A stretch of 64,000 bases of DNA from assembly GCF_028435365.1 (NCBI RefSeq), contig NZ_JAGTJJ010000003.1, positions 1 to 64,000 on the forward strand, written 5' to 3'. The stretch comes from Polyangium jinanense (GTDB lineage Bacteria; Myxococcota; Polyangia; Polyangiales; Polyangiaceae). Of this stretch, positions 33,352 to 41,686 are shown one piece after another (within the stretch, counting starts at the first letter, position 1; each line of letters starts with the position of its first letter). Both the position numbers and the translations under genes were made by a program. Under the pieces are notes generated by a model, which saw only the letters and a list, made by a program, of their open reading frames with translations, made no database searches and had not been told where the DNA came from.

Positions 33352-35481
33352 TCATTCGAACTCGTCCGATATGAACATCTGTGTGGACAGGACGACCGTC
33401 CCCTTCTGAATCTTTCCAATCATGGTGAACAGGCTCGTCTTGCCGTCGCCGTCGAGGTCACCCTCGGCCGAGACTTCGAACCCGTCCTTGCCCGGATCGG
33501 GCCCGCCGCGCTTCGGTCCTTTGTAGTTCCCGCCCACACGGTATTCGTACTGGTACCGGATCGGCTGCACGAGCGAGACCTTGAGGCAACGCCAGCCCGA
33601 AGCCTCATCGCCCTGCTCGAAATCCTGCCCCGGTTTCCCCGAAGGCACATACGTCGTATCCCGGGGCACGACGCTCGGCACCGGCGTCGCCGATTTGCAC
33701 AGCTTGTGCGTCACGGCCTTGGCATCGAGCTGCTCGCGCTCGTACGCGGCCACGGCCGCGCGGGCCATCATGCCGAGCGTATGCCTGGCCTCCGCGGCTT
33801 TCACGCGCGTCGTGTACCGCTTGACGGCGTTCACCGCGAGCGCCGCGCCGATCCCCAGAAGCTCCGCCGCGCCGTCCCCGGTCGCGGAGAGCTCGAGCCC
33901 ACGATCACTCGGGAACAGTACGAGCGAGAGCATCGATCCGCCCCCGACCCGCGTGCCGGGCTTCGCGCCCGAGGTCGGATCGGCGATCAGCCGGGCGAGC
34001 GCCGGATCGAAGAAAAGCAGCATATGCGACGCGGCCTTCTCCTTCGCGCGCGCCGTGAGGAACGCTGGATTCGTAGCCAGCGTATTCGTGTCTTTCCCGA
34101 ACCGCCGCACGGCATCGAGCGCGACCTTCTTGTTGCCGAGCCCGATGACGGCGAACCCCGGCCGCATTTCGATGTGGAGGATGGAGCCGTCCCCCGTATC
34201 CCGCGTGTACGTATCCCCTCTGAGCGTGTCCTTCTTGTCCGGCTTTATGCCCACCTGGAAACTCGAAAATGTTTTTTTCTGCGCGTCCGCATCCTTGGTC
34301 GCAATCACCACGAGCGCCGCCATGTCCTTCGCGGGGTCGTCGCTCGCGTCGTCGAACGAAAACGGCCGCTTCGGATCCCGGTACAATCCGACAACGATCT
34401 CACCGCCGAGCGCCTTTTCGAAATCCGCGAGCTCGATCCCGATGTTACCGAGCCCCCGCTTCAACATCTGCGCGAAATCAGGCGATATCGAGCGCCCGGC
34501 CACCTCCAGAACGTCCTCCACGGTTTTGCCGGACGAACGCTGCATCGACAAACCGATGGCAGCAAGCGCGCCTTCCGGCAGCTTCGGCATGAGCACCTGC
34601 GGCGCCGCGTCGAGCACCGAGCCGAGCGCCGGGAAACCGGGCCCATACCCCGAGAATCGCAGGTCGAGCCCGAGTCCCTGCGATTGCCCCACGAGCGCGA
34701 CGAAGAGGCGCGAGCCCGGCTCGGGCGGCGATTTCGTGCCGGCTCCGAGGCCATGCAAATCGACTGCGATGAACGGATCACCCGCGCGCTCCTTGACGAG
34801 CAGCGCCGATCCCTCGACCGAGGGCGCGCGCCCATGACCGACCTCGAACGCATCACGGAGGTTCTCTTTTTGCAGGCACCCGACGAGCGCGCGTGACCCT
34901 TCGATCCACGCTCCGTGCATGACTTCGAGGCCCTTCGGCGAGCGGACGACGAAGAGGCCACGCTCCTTTTTCTCGGCCCCGAGCGCGTCGAGCGCCTTCG
35001 TCACGAGCGCCCCGTCGTTCATTCGGGCCGCATAACAAAACCTGTCCATCGGCTCGGACGGACCGCCGGGCGTGGCCGGACCCGCGAACACGACGGCGCC
35101 CTCGAATGATTTGACGAGGTCCGCGACGAGCGCCGGGTCGAGCCCGAGCTTGCCCGAGAGACCGCCCGCGAGCTCGGACAGGAGCCCCGCCCGGAGGGCC
35201 GGATCCATCGCGGCGAGCGCCTTCTCGGGCGGCGGCACGTTTGCCACGAGCACGGCGTCGCGTGGCACGAGGCGGAGGAGCGAATCGATCTTCTGCGGCG
35301 GCTCGAGCGCCGCGCCCTTGGCCGGCGCCGCGGTGGTGGTGGGCGCGGGCGGCGCGACCGCGACGTCCGTTTTCGCCCCCTCGCCGGTCTCGGGTGGCGT
35401 CTGCACGGCCGCGCCGCCGCACGAAACGAGGGCCGAGAGACCGGCCCCGAAAAACAGCCCACGGACACGCCGCATCGCCAT
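33352..35481 (-). CDS. Lipoprotein with C-terminal type IV pilin-like domain
   Basis: 709 aa. A lipoprotein signal ends ALVSC near residue 25, followed by an Ala/Pro/Thr linker. Residues ~70-530 form a domain I do not recognise (VPRDAVLVANVPP at its start suggests the DUF3352 type, but this is tentative). From ~537 on, the chain looks like the part of a deltaproteobacterial pilin after its first residues: a long helix (AVKRYTTRVKAAEARHTLGMM) and then the globular head, with DFEQGDEASGWRCLK, YQYEYRVGG and AEGDLDGDGKTSLF. No prepilin peptidase site precedes it, so it cannot be a normal pilin. ATG 35481 follows GGAGGAG by nine bases. Probably an outer-envelope protein. Confidence 0.82.
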   Translation of the reverse strand: MAMRRVRGLFFGAGLSALVSCGGAAVQTPPETGEGAKTDVAVAPPAPTTTAAPAKGAALEPPQKIDSLLRLVPRDAVLVANVPPPEKALAAMDPALRAGLLSELAGGLSGKLGLDPALVADLVKSFEGAVVFAGPATPGGPSEPMDRFCYAARMNDGALVTKALDALGAEKKERGLFVVRSPKGLEVMHGAWIEGSRALVGCLQKENLRDAFEVGHGRAPSVEGSALLVKERAGDPFIAVDLHGLGAGTKSPPEPGSRLFVALVGQSQGLGLDLRFSGYGPGFPALGSVLDAAPQVLMPKLPEGALAAIGLSMQRSSGKTVEDVLEVAGRSISPDFAQMLKRGLGNIGIELADFEKALGGEIVVGLYRDPKRPFSFDDASDDPAKDMAALVVIATKDADAQKKTFSSFQVGIKPDKKDTLRGDTYTRDTGDGSILHIEMRPGFAVIGLGNKKVALDAVRRFGKDTNTLATNPAFLTARAKEKAASHMLLFFDPALARLIADPTSGAKPGTRVGGGSMLSLVLFPSDRGLELSATGDGAAELLGIGAALAVNAVKRYTTRVKAAEARHTLGMMARAAVAAYEREQLDAKAVTHKLCKSATPVPSVVPRDTTYVPSGKPGQDFEQGDEASGWRCLKVSLVQPIRYQYEYRVGGNYKGPKRGGPDPGKDGFEVSAEGDLDGDGKTSLFTMIGKIQKGTVVLSTQMFISDEFE

Positions 35482-35562
35482 ACGAAATTTCTCCTCCAGG
35501 ACCATGAGAGCATGAACGCCCCCATGTCGGCAAAAGGAGAATGGCGAGAACGAAGCGCCGAT

Positions 35563-36423
35563 CTACCCCGCGAGCGCGGCCCGCACCCCATTCTCGAAGA
35601 TGCGCAGGCCGAGGCCCGCGGCCGGGAGCGTTCCCGCGTCGCGTTGCCGGATCCAGTCGGGGTGATTCTCCGGGTAGAGATACGCGTCGGGGTGCGGCAT
35701 GAGCCCGAAGATGCGTCCCGTGGGATCGCAGAGCCCCGCCATGCCGCCCGGCGAGCCGTTGGGGTTGTCCGGCCAGACCTCCGTCGGCGCCCCGCTCGCG
35801 TCCGCGTAACGCACGGGCACGAGGCGCGAGGCGAGGATCTCGTCGCGGAGTGATTCATCGAGGAAGAGCAGCTTGCCCTCGCCGTGGCGGCTCGGCATCT
35901 CGATCGTGGGGCCGATCCCGCGCGTCCACACGCAGGGGCTCGCGGGGTCGACGGCGAGCTTGACCCAGGTGTCGAAATACCCGAGCCGGTCGTTGTGCAC
36001 GAGCGCCGCCTGCTGCGCGGCGAGCGGCGTGCCCCGCGCGCGGCTCACGCCCGGCAGGAGCCCCAGACAAACCAGCGTCTGGAATCCATTGCAGACCCCG
36101 AGCGCGAGCCCGCCGTCGTCGACGAACCGGCAGAGCGCCTCGCCGAGCCGGAATCGGAGGCGATTGGCGAACACGCGCCCGCTCTGGATGTGATCGCCGA
36201 AGGAAAAACCGCCGATGAACGCGAGGATGTGATACCCGGCGAGCGCATCGGCCTGCCCGCCGCGCTCCAGGATCTCGCTGAGGTGCACGAGGTCGACCCT
36301 CGCGCCCGCGCGGGAAAAACCGGCGGCCGTCTCGGCCTCGCAGTTCAGCCCGTAGCCCGTGAGCACGAGGACACGCACGTCGCGCGCCTCCTTCGGCGCG
36401 GGCTTTATGACGTCAGACGGCAT
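35563..36423 (-). CDS. purQ: Phosphoribosylformylglycinamidine synthase, glutaminase subunit
   Basis: 286 aa, class I glutamine amidotransferase. The nucleophile is Cys111 in GVCNGFQ; the oxyanion region is FIGGFSFGD and the His-Glu pair lies in LMPHPDAYLYPE. It supplies ammonia to PurL in the fourth step of purine synthesis. ATG 36423 has GGAGGA upstream and overlaps the end of purL by 11 bases, so both are coupled. It is longer than a Bacillus-type PurQ (~227 aa), closer to the glutaminase domain of long PurL. Confidence 0.96.
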   Translation of the reverse strand: MPSDVIKPAPKEARDVRVLVLTGYGLNCEAETAAGFSRAGARVDLVHLSEILERGGQADALAGYHILAFIGGFSFGDHIQSGRVFANRLRFRLGEALCRFVDDGGLALGVCNGFQTLVCLGLLPGVSRARGTPLAAQQAALVHNDRLGYFDTWVKLAVDPASPCVWTRGIGPTIEMPSRHGEGKLLFLDESLRDEILASRLVPVRYADASGAPTEVWPDNPNGSPGGMAGLCDPTGRIFGLMPHPDAYLYPENHPDWIRQRDAGTLPAAGLGLRIFENGVRAALAG

Positions 36424-39394
36424 GGGATTCCTCCTGGAAAGCGCGGCGGAGCGCGTTCGAACCGAGCTCGGCGAGTGTTTGTCCTCCATGACGAATACGT
36501 AAATACCCCCGTCCCGACGAACCTGGCTCGACCGTGCCGAGCCGGACGAGGGCATGTGGCGAGAGGTGCGCTTCGAGCGCGGCCGCGTCCTCGGCCCGGG
36601 TGCTGAGCAGGATGCGCCCCGTCGATTCGCTGAAGAGCGCGATCGCCGGGGAAAGCCCTGCGCCCACGCCATCGAGCGAGACCGACAAACCGAGCTCGCT
36701 CGCCATCACCATGTGCGCGAGCGCGACCGCGAGCCCGCCGCGCGAGAGCACGTGCGCCGAGCGAACGAGGCCCGCCTCGTGCGCCGCGGCGAATGCCTGA
36801 TATCGCGCCGCGAAGCGCTCTGGGGCCGTGCGCGGGACGCCGTCGAGGGCGAGCCCGAGGAGCCGCGAAAGCTCGCTCTCGCCGCACGCGTCTTCGGTCT
36901 CGCCGAGCAAATACACGACGTCGCCCGGCGCACGCGGTGAAAGCGTGAGCGCGTGCTTTACGTCTTTCATTTGCCCCATGACGCTGACGAGCAGGGTCGG
37001 CGGCACGGAGATCTTCACGCCGCCCATGGTGGCGTCGTTCTTCATCGAGTCCTTGCCCGAGATGAGCGGCAGCCCGTACGCGACGCACGCCTCGTACAGG
37101 CCCTCGCACGCGCGCACGAGCTGCGCGAGCTTGTGCTCGCCGTCGGGCGTGGTCGCGCTCTTGATGGGGTCGGGCCAGCAGAAATTGTCGAGCGCGGCCA
37201 TTCGATCGATCCGCGCGCCGGCGCAAAGGACGCGCCGCACGCCCTCGTCCGCGCAAGCGAGGGCCATCGCGTGCGTGTCGAGGTCGCTATAATGCGGGTG
37301 AATCCCCTCGCCGAGCACCACACCCTCGTCGCGCCCGTGCCGCACGCGCATGACCGTGGCCGTGGACGGTACGTCCCGAAAAACGCCCACGAAGGGTTTG
37401 ACCACCGCGAGCCCCTTCACCTCGTGATCGTAATGCCGAGCGTACCGCTCGTCGCTGCGGATGTTCGGCTGCGCGAGCATCGAGACCACGAGGTCGTCGA
37501 TCGGCCGCGCGGCGAGCGCCCTGTCGCGGTCCGCGGCGCTCGCGAACGCCCGCGTGGGCGGGCTCCAGCGCGCCGTCCGCACGACCTTCGGCAGCCCGCC
37601 GTGCAGGAACGCGAGCGGGAGATCACAGGCCTTCTCCTCGCCGTAACGCACGACGAGCCTGCCCGAGCTCGTAAAGGTGCCGATCTCGGTGGCCTCCACC
37701 TCGCGCCGCGCGGCGAGCGCGAGGAACGCGTCCAGTTTGTCCGGAGGCACGGCCACCGTCATGCGCTCCTGCGCCTCGCTGACGAGGATCTCCCAGGGCG
37801 CGAGGCCCGGGTATTTGAGCGGCACGCGCGCGAGGTCGATCTCCGCGCCGCCGGATGCCTCGGCCATCTCGCCGACGCTGCTCGAGAGCCCGCCGGCGCC
37901 GTTGTCGGTGATGCCGCTGTAGAGGCCCCGATCCCGCGCCTCGGCGAGCATGTCGAACATCATCTTCTGCGTGATCGGGTCGCCGATCTGCACCGCCTGG
38001 ACGGGCGAGCTCTCATTGAGCTCGACGCTGGAGAACGTGGCGCCGTGAATGCCGTCCTTGCCCACGCGCCCGCCGATCATGACGATCCGGTCCCCGGGCG
38101 CGGTGAACTTTTCATGCGTGGGCCGGTCCGCCGTCTGCACGGGCATCGCCGCGACGGTCCCGCAATACACGAGCGGTTTGCCCACGAACCGGTCGTCGAA
38201 GAGCTCGAAGCCGCGCATGTACGGAATACCGGACTGATTGCCGCCGTCGATGACGCCGTGGTGCACGCCGTCGCGAATGCGCCGCGGGTGCATGAGGCCC
38301 TTCGGCAGCGTGGCGGTATGGTTTGGTTTGCCCAAACAATACCCCCACACGTTCGCGAGCAGGTCCGCGCCGAGCCCGCAGCCGAAGCTGTCGCGGTTGA
38401 CGCCCACGATGCCGGTCATCGCGCCGCCGTACGGATCGAGCGCCGAGGGCGAGTTGTGCGTCTCGACCTTGTAGACGAGATGGCATTCGTCCGTGAATCG
38501 CACGACGCCCGCGTTGTCGCTGAAGACGGAGACCAGAAAATCGCCGCTGTCCCCGTCGATCCCGGACGACGCCCGGGCCTTGCGGACGTCCTCGGTCGCG
38601 GCGACGACGTACGTCTTGAAGACGCCCCGCTCGATGCGTCGAGTATTCCCCGCGGGGTCTGTGTACTCGATCGGCGCGTTGAAGATCTTGTGCTTGCAGT
38701 GCTCGCTCCACGTCTGCGCGATGCACTCGAGCTCGGCGTCGGTGGGCTCGCGGCCTTCCTTCTCGAAATGGGCGCGGGTCGCGTGCATCTCGGGCACGGA
38801 GAGCGCGAGGAGCCGCTCGCGCGAGAGCCGTTCGAGCGCCTCGTCGGAGAGGCCGCGCAGGGGGACGATCTCGGTCCGCGGCGCCCCGGTCGCGCCGGCG
38901 CGGGGAACGCCGAGGTCGGGCTTGCGCGGCGGCTCGTCGATGCGAATGCGCTGGATGAGCGGGTTGTGCAGGACCTCGGCCGCCGCGCGCTCGATGTCGG
39001 CCCGCAGAAGGCCCCAGACGAGGTACATCGTGCCCGTGTACACCTGGCCCGTGAGCGCGCGCCCGAGCGCGTCCTCGCACGCGGTCTTGACGCTCTTGCC
39101 GACCGCGTCCGTCACGCCGGGCAGAAAGGAGACGGTGAGGAGCACGGGCGGATCGCCGGGCTCGCCGTCGGGCAGCGCGCCGAGGGCCGCGACCTCGATC
39201 ACGGGGTCGGCGATGGCGGCGAGGACCTTTTTGGCCTCGGCCTCGGATATGTCGAGATCACAGAGGTATACCTTGCGCGTGCGAATCCGCGCCGGGGAGA
39301 GGCCGAGCCAGGCCGAGAGCGTCTGCGCGGTTTTCGTGGCGAGCGCGTCCGGAACGGCCGGCCGGTTCTCGATCTCGAGCCGGTAGATGGGCAT
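36413..39394 (-). CDS. purL: Phosphoribosylformylglycinamidine synthase, synthetase subunit with PurS-like N-terminus
   Basis: 993 aa, makes FGAM from FGAR, glutamine and ATP. Two PurS-like modules stand at the front, residues ~1-70 (YRLEIENRPAVPD) and ~85-155 (LLTVSFLPGVTDAVG), then the catalytic part with ETHNSPSALDPYGGA, GGNQSGIPY and SGKDSMKND. The C-terminal glutaminase of the E. coli type is missing and is supplied by the overlapping purQ. This is thus intermediate between the small three-protein and the large one-protein forms. It is divergent from a small membrane protein gene with 165 bases between. I saw no PurR or riboswitch structure there. Confidence 0.95.
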   Translation of the reverse strand: MPIYRLEIENRPAVPDALATKTAQTLSAWLGLSPARIRTRKVYLCDLDISEAEAKKVLAAIADPVIEVAALGALPDGEPGDPPVLLTVSFLPGVTDAVGKSVKTACEDALGRALTGQVYTGTMYLVWGLLRADIERAAAEVLHNPLIQRIRIDEPPRKPDLGVPRAGATGAPRTEIVPLRGLSDEALERLSRERLLALSVPEMHATRAHFEKEGREPTDAELECIAQTWSEHCKHKIFNAPIEYTDPAGNTRRIERGVFKTYVVAATEDVRKARASSGIDGDSGDFLVSVFSDNAGVVRFTDECHLVYKVETHNSPSALDPYGGAMTGIVGVNRDSFGCGLGADLLANVWGYCLGKPNHTATLPKGLMHPRRIRDGVHHGVIDGGNQSGIPYMRGFELFDDRFVGKPLVYCGTVAAMPVQTADRPTHEKFTAPGDRIVMIGGRVGKDGIHGATFSSVELNESSPVQAVQIGDPITQKMMFDMLAEARDRGLYSGITDNGAGGLSSSVGEMAEASGGAEIDLARVPLKYPGLAPWEILVSEAQERMTVAVPPDKLDAFLALAARREVEATEIGTFTSSGRLVVRYGEEKACDLPLAFLHGGLPKVVRTARWSPPTRAFASAADRDRALAARPIDDLVVSMLAQPNIRSDERYARHYDHEVKGLAVVKPFVGVFRDVPSTATVMRVRHGRDEGVVLGEGIHPHYSDLDTHAMALACADEGVRRVLCAGARIDRMAALDNFCWPDPIKSATTPDGEHKLAQLVRACEGLYEACVAYGLPLISGKDSMKNDATMGGVKISVPPTLLVSVMGQMKDVKHALTLSPRAPGDVVYLLGETEDACGESELSRLLGLALDGVPRTAPERFAARYQAFAAAHEAGLVRSAHVLSRGGLAVALAHMVMASELGLSVSLDGVGAGLSPAIALFSESTGRILLSTRAEDAAALEAHLSPHALVRLGTVEPGSSGRGYLRIRHGGQTLAELGSNALRRAFQEESHAV

Positions 39395-39559
39395 GGTGGG
39401 TGGGCTCCTCGTCCGCGCAGCCGTCTAGCACAACCTGGGGGATGTGGAAGGTTTGCGGGCGTGGCTTCGTTCGCTTCGCCAGGCGCCCGCGCGAGGCCCG
39501 AGCGCTCGCGCTTGGAAGGTCCTACGCAAAAGGATAATCTGCGGCGAAGGAGCGACCTC

Positions 39560-39970
39560 GTGCCTCGAACGATCCGGTGGGCCGCGTGTTTGCCCGTGCT
39601 CGCCTTGCCACGCGTGGCGCGGGCGGAGGTGCTCGACAAGGTCGCGCCGCCCTGGGAGCCGTTCGTCCTCGGCTGCACGCTCGTCGCGCTCGCCGTCACG
39701 GTCGCGCTCGCCCTCTCCGGCAAGAAGACGCTCCGCGCGGCCGGCTTCGTGGTCGCGCTGCTCTGGGCCGTTTATCGGATCGGAACGGATGAATGGTTTT
39801 CGGAGGACGTCGGCCCGCACATCCGCGTGGACCTGCCCGCAGGGGAGGCGCGGGTTTGGCTGGGCACGATCGTTTTGGAGGGGCTCGTGCCGCTCGTGGC
39901 CGTGCTCGTGATCGGCGCTGTCACCACCAGCCGATATCAGCGACCAGATCGCCCACGCTCCCGTGCCTGA
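39560..39970 (+). CDS. Small membrane protein, unknown function
   Basis: 136 aa. Start GTG 39560 with GAAGGAG seven bases upstream. It begins with a signal-like stretch (CLPVLALPRVARAEV), followed by three membrane helices (FVLGCTLVALAVTVALAL, AAGFVVALLWAVY, LEGLVPLVAVLVIGAV) and a short basic tail. I do not recognise the family. Its last 50 bases overlap the end of the gene on the other strand (39921-40286). Divergent from purL. Confidence 0.65.
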   Translation: MPRTIRWAACLPVLALPRVARAEVLDKVAPPWEPFVLGCTLVALAVTVALALSGKKTLRAAGFVVALLWAVYRIGTDEWFSEDVGPHIRVDLPAGEARVWLGTIVLEGLVPLVAVLVIGAVTTSRYQRPDRPRSRA

Positions 39971-40286
39971 CGATGGCGCGGTTCTTCTTGATCTCGTAGG
40001 CCTTCGGCGACGCGTCCACGATGTCCTGCTCGAAGTGGTGCGCTTCGAGCTTGTACTTGCCCTCGCCGTGCATCAGGCCGCCCTTGAGCTTGATGTAGGT
40101 GGAGTGGAACCGCGATTCGAGGTCGACGATCTGCGTCGCCGAGATCTGCATGCCGAGCTCGAGGTGGACGGTTTTCACGGCGTGCTCATGGGACGCATCG
40201 AATGCCAGCGCGAGATGGGCGCCGACCGTGAGGAGCGCTTCGATGTCGGCCTTCGTGAACGTCTCGTAGATCGTGATTTTCGCCAC
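39921..40286 (-). CDS. Small soluble protein, unknown function
   Basis: 121 aa. Start GTG 40286 (VAKITIYETF) with GGAGGAG six bases upstream; the open frame 11 codons upstream adds no recognisable sequence. No signal peptide or membrane segment. The chain is mixed alpha/beta and ends IGWW, with a His-rich middle (HEHAVKTVH, EAHHFEQD). I do not recognise it. The last 50 bases overlap the converging membrane-protein gene; both frames keep normal coding composition. Confidence 0.65.
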   Translation of the reverse strand: MAKITIYETFTKADIEALLTVGAHLALAFDASHEHAVKTVHLELGMQISATQIVDLESRFHSTYIKLKGGLMHGEGKYKLEAHHFEQDIVDASPKAYEIKKNRAIVRHGSVGDLVADIGWW

Positions 40287-40370
40287 TGGATCTCCTCCCT
40301 GAGTTCGTTTGGAACCCAAGCATCATGACACGAGGAGACCCGGCGTGGCAACCCGCCGAGAGCGCCGAGG

Positions 40371-41681
40371 CTACACGTCGCGCCCCTCCGCCTTCCGCGC
40401 GTCGAACCGCCGCGCGATCATCTCGAGATCGTGCCCCTTGAGCGCCGCCTCCAGCATCGGCGGGAGCGCATTCGGCGTGCACGCGAAACAAGGCACGCCG
40501 AGCTTCGCGAGTTTTTTCGCGAGCTCCGCGTCGTACATGGGCGTCCCCGAATCGTCGAGCGCGAGGAGGCACATCGCGCGCACGCCGCTCTGCACCATCT
40601 CCTCCATGCGCTTGACCATCTGCTCTTGATTGCCGCCCTCGTAAAGATCCGTCAGCAGAATGAAGAGCGTGCGGCGCGGGTTCGAGACGAGGCCCTGGCA
40701 ATAACCGACCGCTCGATTGATGTCCGTCCCGCCGCCGAGCTGGATCCCGAAGATGAGATCCACCGGATCCACGAGCCGCGGCGTCAGATCCACGACCTCC
40801 GTGTCGAAGGCCACGACGTGCGTCTCCAGGGCCGGCAAGCTCGCCAGGATCGAGCCCATCACGCCGCCGTAGACAACGCTGCTCGCCATCGAGCCGGACT
40901 GGTCCATCGCCACGATCACGTTCCATTCGCGCCGCCGGTGCTGCCGGGCAAAAAAGAAGAAACGATCGGGGACGATCGTGCGTCGGTCCTTTTGATAGTT
41001 CTTGAGGTTTTTCCCGATCGTACGGCGCCAGTCGAGGTTCGGCAGGCTCGGAATGGGCTGGTGGCGCGAGCGGTCGAGCGCGCCGCGCACCGCGCGTTCG
41101 AGCTCGCCTTGCATTCGCTTTTTGATCTCCTCCACGACGGACCGGACGATTTCCCGCGCGGCGTCCTTGGCCCGGTCCGGGATCATGTCCTTCATCGTGA
41201 GCAGCGTGCCCACGAGCTCGACGCTCGGCGTGATCTGCGCGAGCGATTCGGGCTCGAAGAGTAGCTCTTTCCAGCCCTTCTTCTCGATTGCGTCCTGCTG
41301 GATGACCGCGACGACGTCCTGCTCGAAATACTTGCGCACGTCGCCGAGCCAAGCCGCGAGCTTCGGGCGGCTCGCGCCGAGCCCGGCGCTGCGCTTGGTG
41401 CTGCTGCCGCTGCCATTGCCCGGCTCGGTCTCCTCGATGTCGTACAGCGCGCCGAGCGCGGCGTCCATTTCCGCCATCTCGCGCGTGAGGAGCCCGCCGC
41501 CGCTGCCGGCGCCCATTCCTGCGCCTCCACCGCCGCGGATTTGATCCTCCACGCGCTTGCCGAGGATGAGCCGCCAGCGCTGGTGTCTATCGAACGTCAT
41601 CGGTCCGGCGGGCGCTGGCGGCGCCGCGGGCGGATTCGGGGCAGCAGGGGTGGGGGCGGGAGGCGCCTTCTTTTTGGCCAT
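40371..41681 (-). CDS. VWA-domain protein of a MoxR/DUF5682/SWIM operon (YehP-like)
   Basis: 436 aa. An N-terminal Ala/Pro-rich tail and a helical region precede a von Willebrand A domain with a metal site: Asp260 in DQSGSM, Thr in GGGTDI, and TDLYEGG. VWA proteins work with MoxR ATPases as chaperone-like complexes that insert metals or remodel partners. Last gene of a five-gene operon (start five bases from the DUF5682 stop). The order SWIM, HEAT, MoxR, DUF5682, VWA on one strand matches the content of the enterobacterial yehLMPQ neighbourhood plus a HEAT gene. Confidence 0.93.
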   Translation of the reverse strand: MAKKKAPPAPTPAAPNPPAAPPAPAGPMTFDRHQRWRLILGKRVEDQIRGGGGAGMGAGSGGGLLTREMAEMDAALGALYDIEETEPGNGSGSSTKRSAGLGASRPKLAAWLGDVRKYFEQDVVAVIQQDAIEKKGWKELLFEPESLAQITPSVELVGTLLTMKDMIPDRAKDAAREIVRSVVEEIKKRMQGELERAVRGALDRSRHQPIPSLPNLDWRRTIGKNLKNYQKDRRTIVPDRFFFFARQHRRREWNVIVAMDQSGSMASSVVYGGVMGSILASLPALETHVVAFDTEVVDLTPRLVDPVDLIFGIQLGGGTDINRAVGYCQGLVSNPRRTLFILLTDLYEGGNQEQMVKRMEEMVQSGVRAMCLLALDDSGTPMYDAELAKKLAKLGVPCFACTPNALPPMLEAALKGHDLEMIARRFDARKAEGRDV

Positions 41682-41686
41682 GGCTT

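Noticed and set aside
39395..39559. Purine riboswitch ahead of purL
   Set aside because: I looked for the conserved core and pairing pattern in the 165-base gap and saw none.
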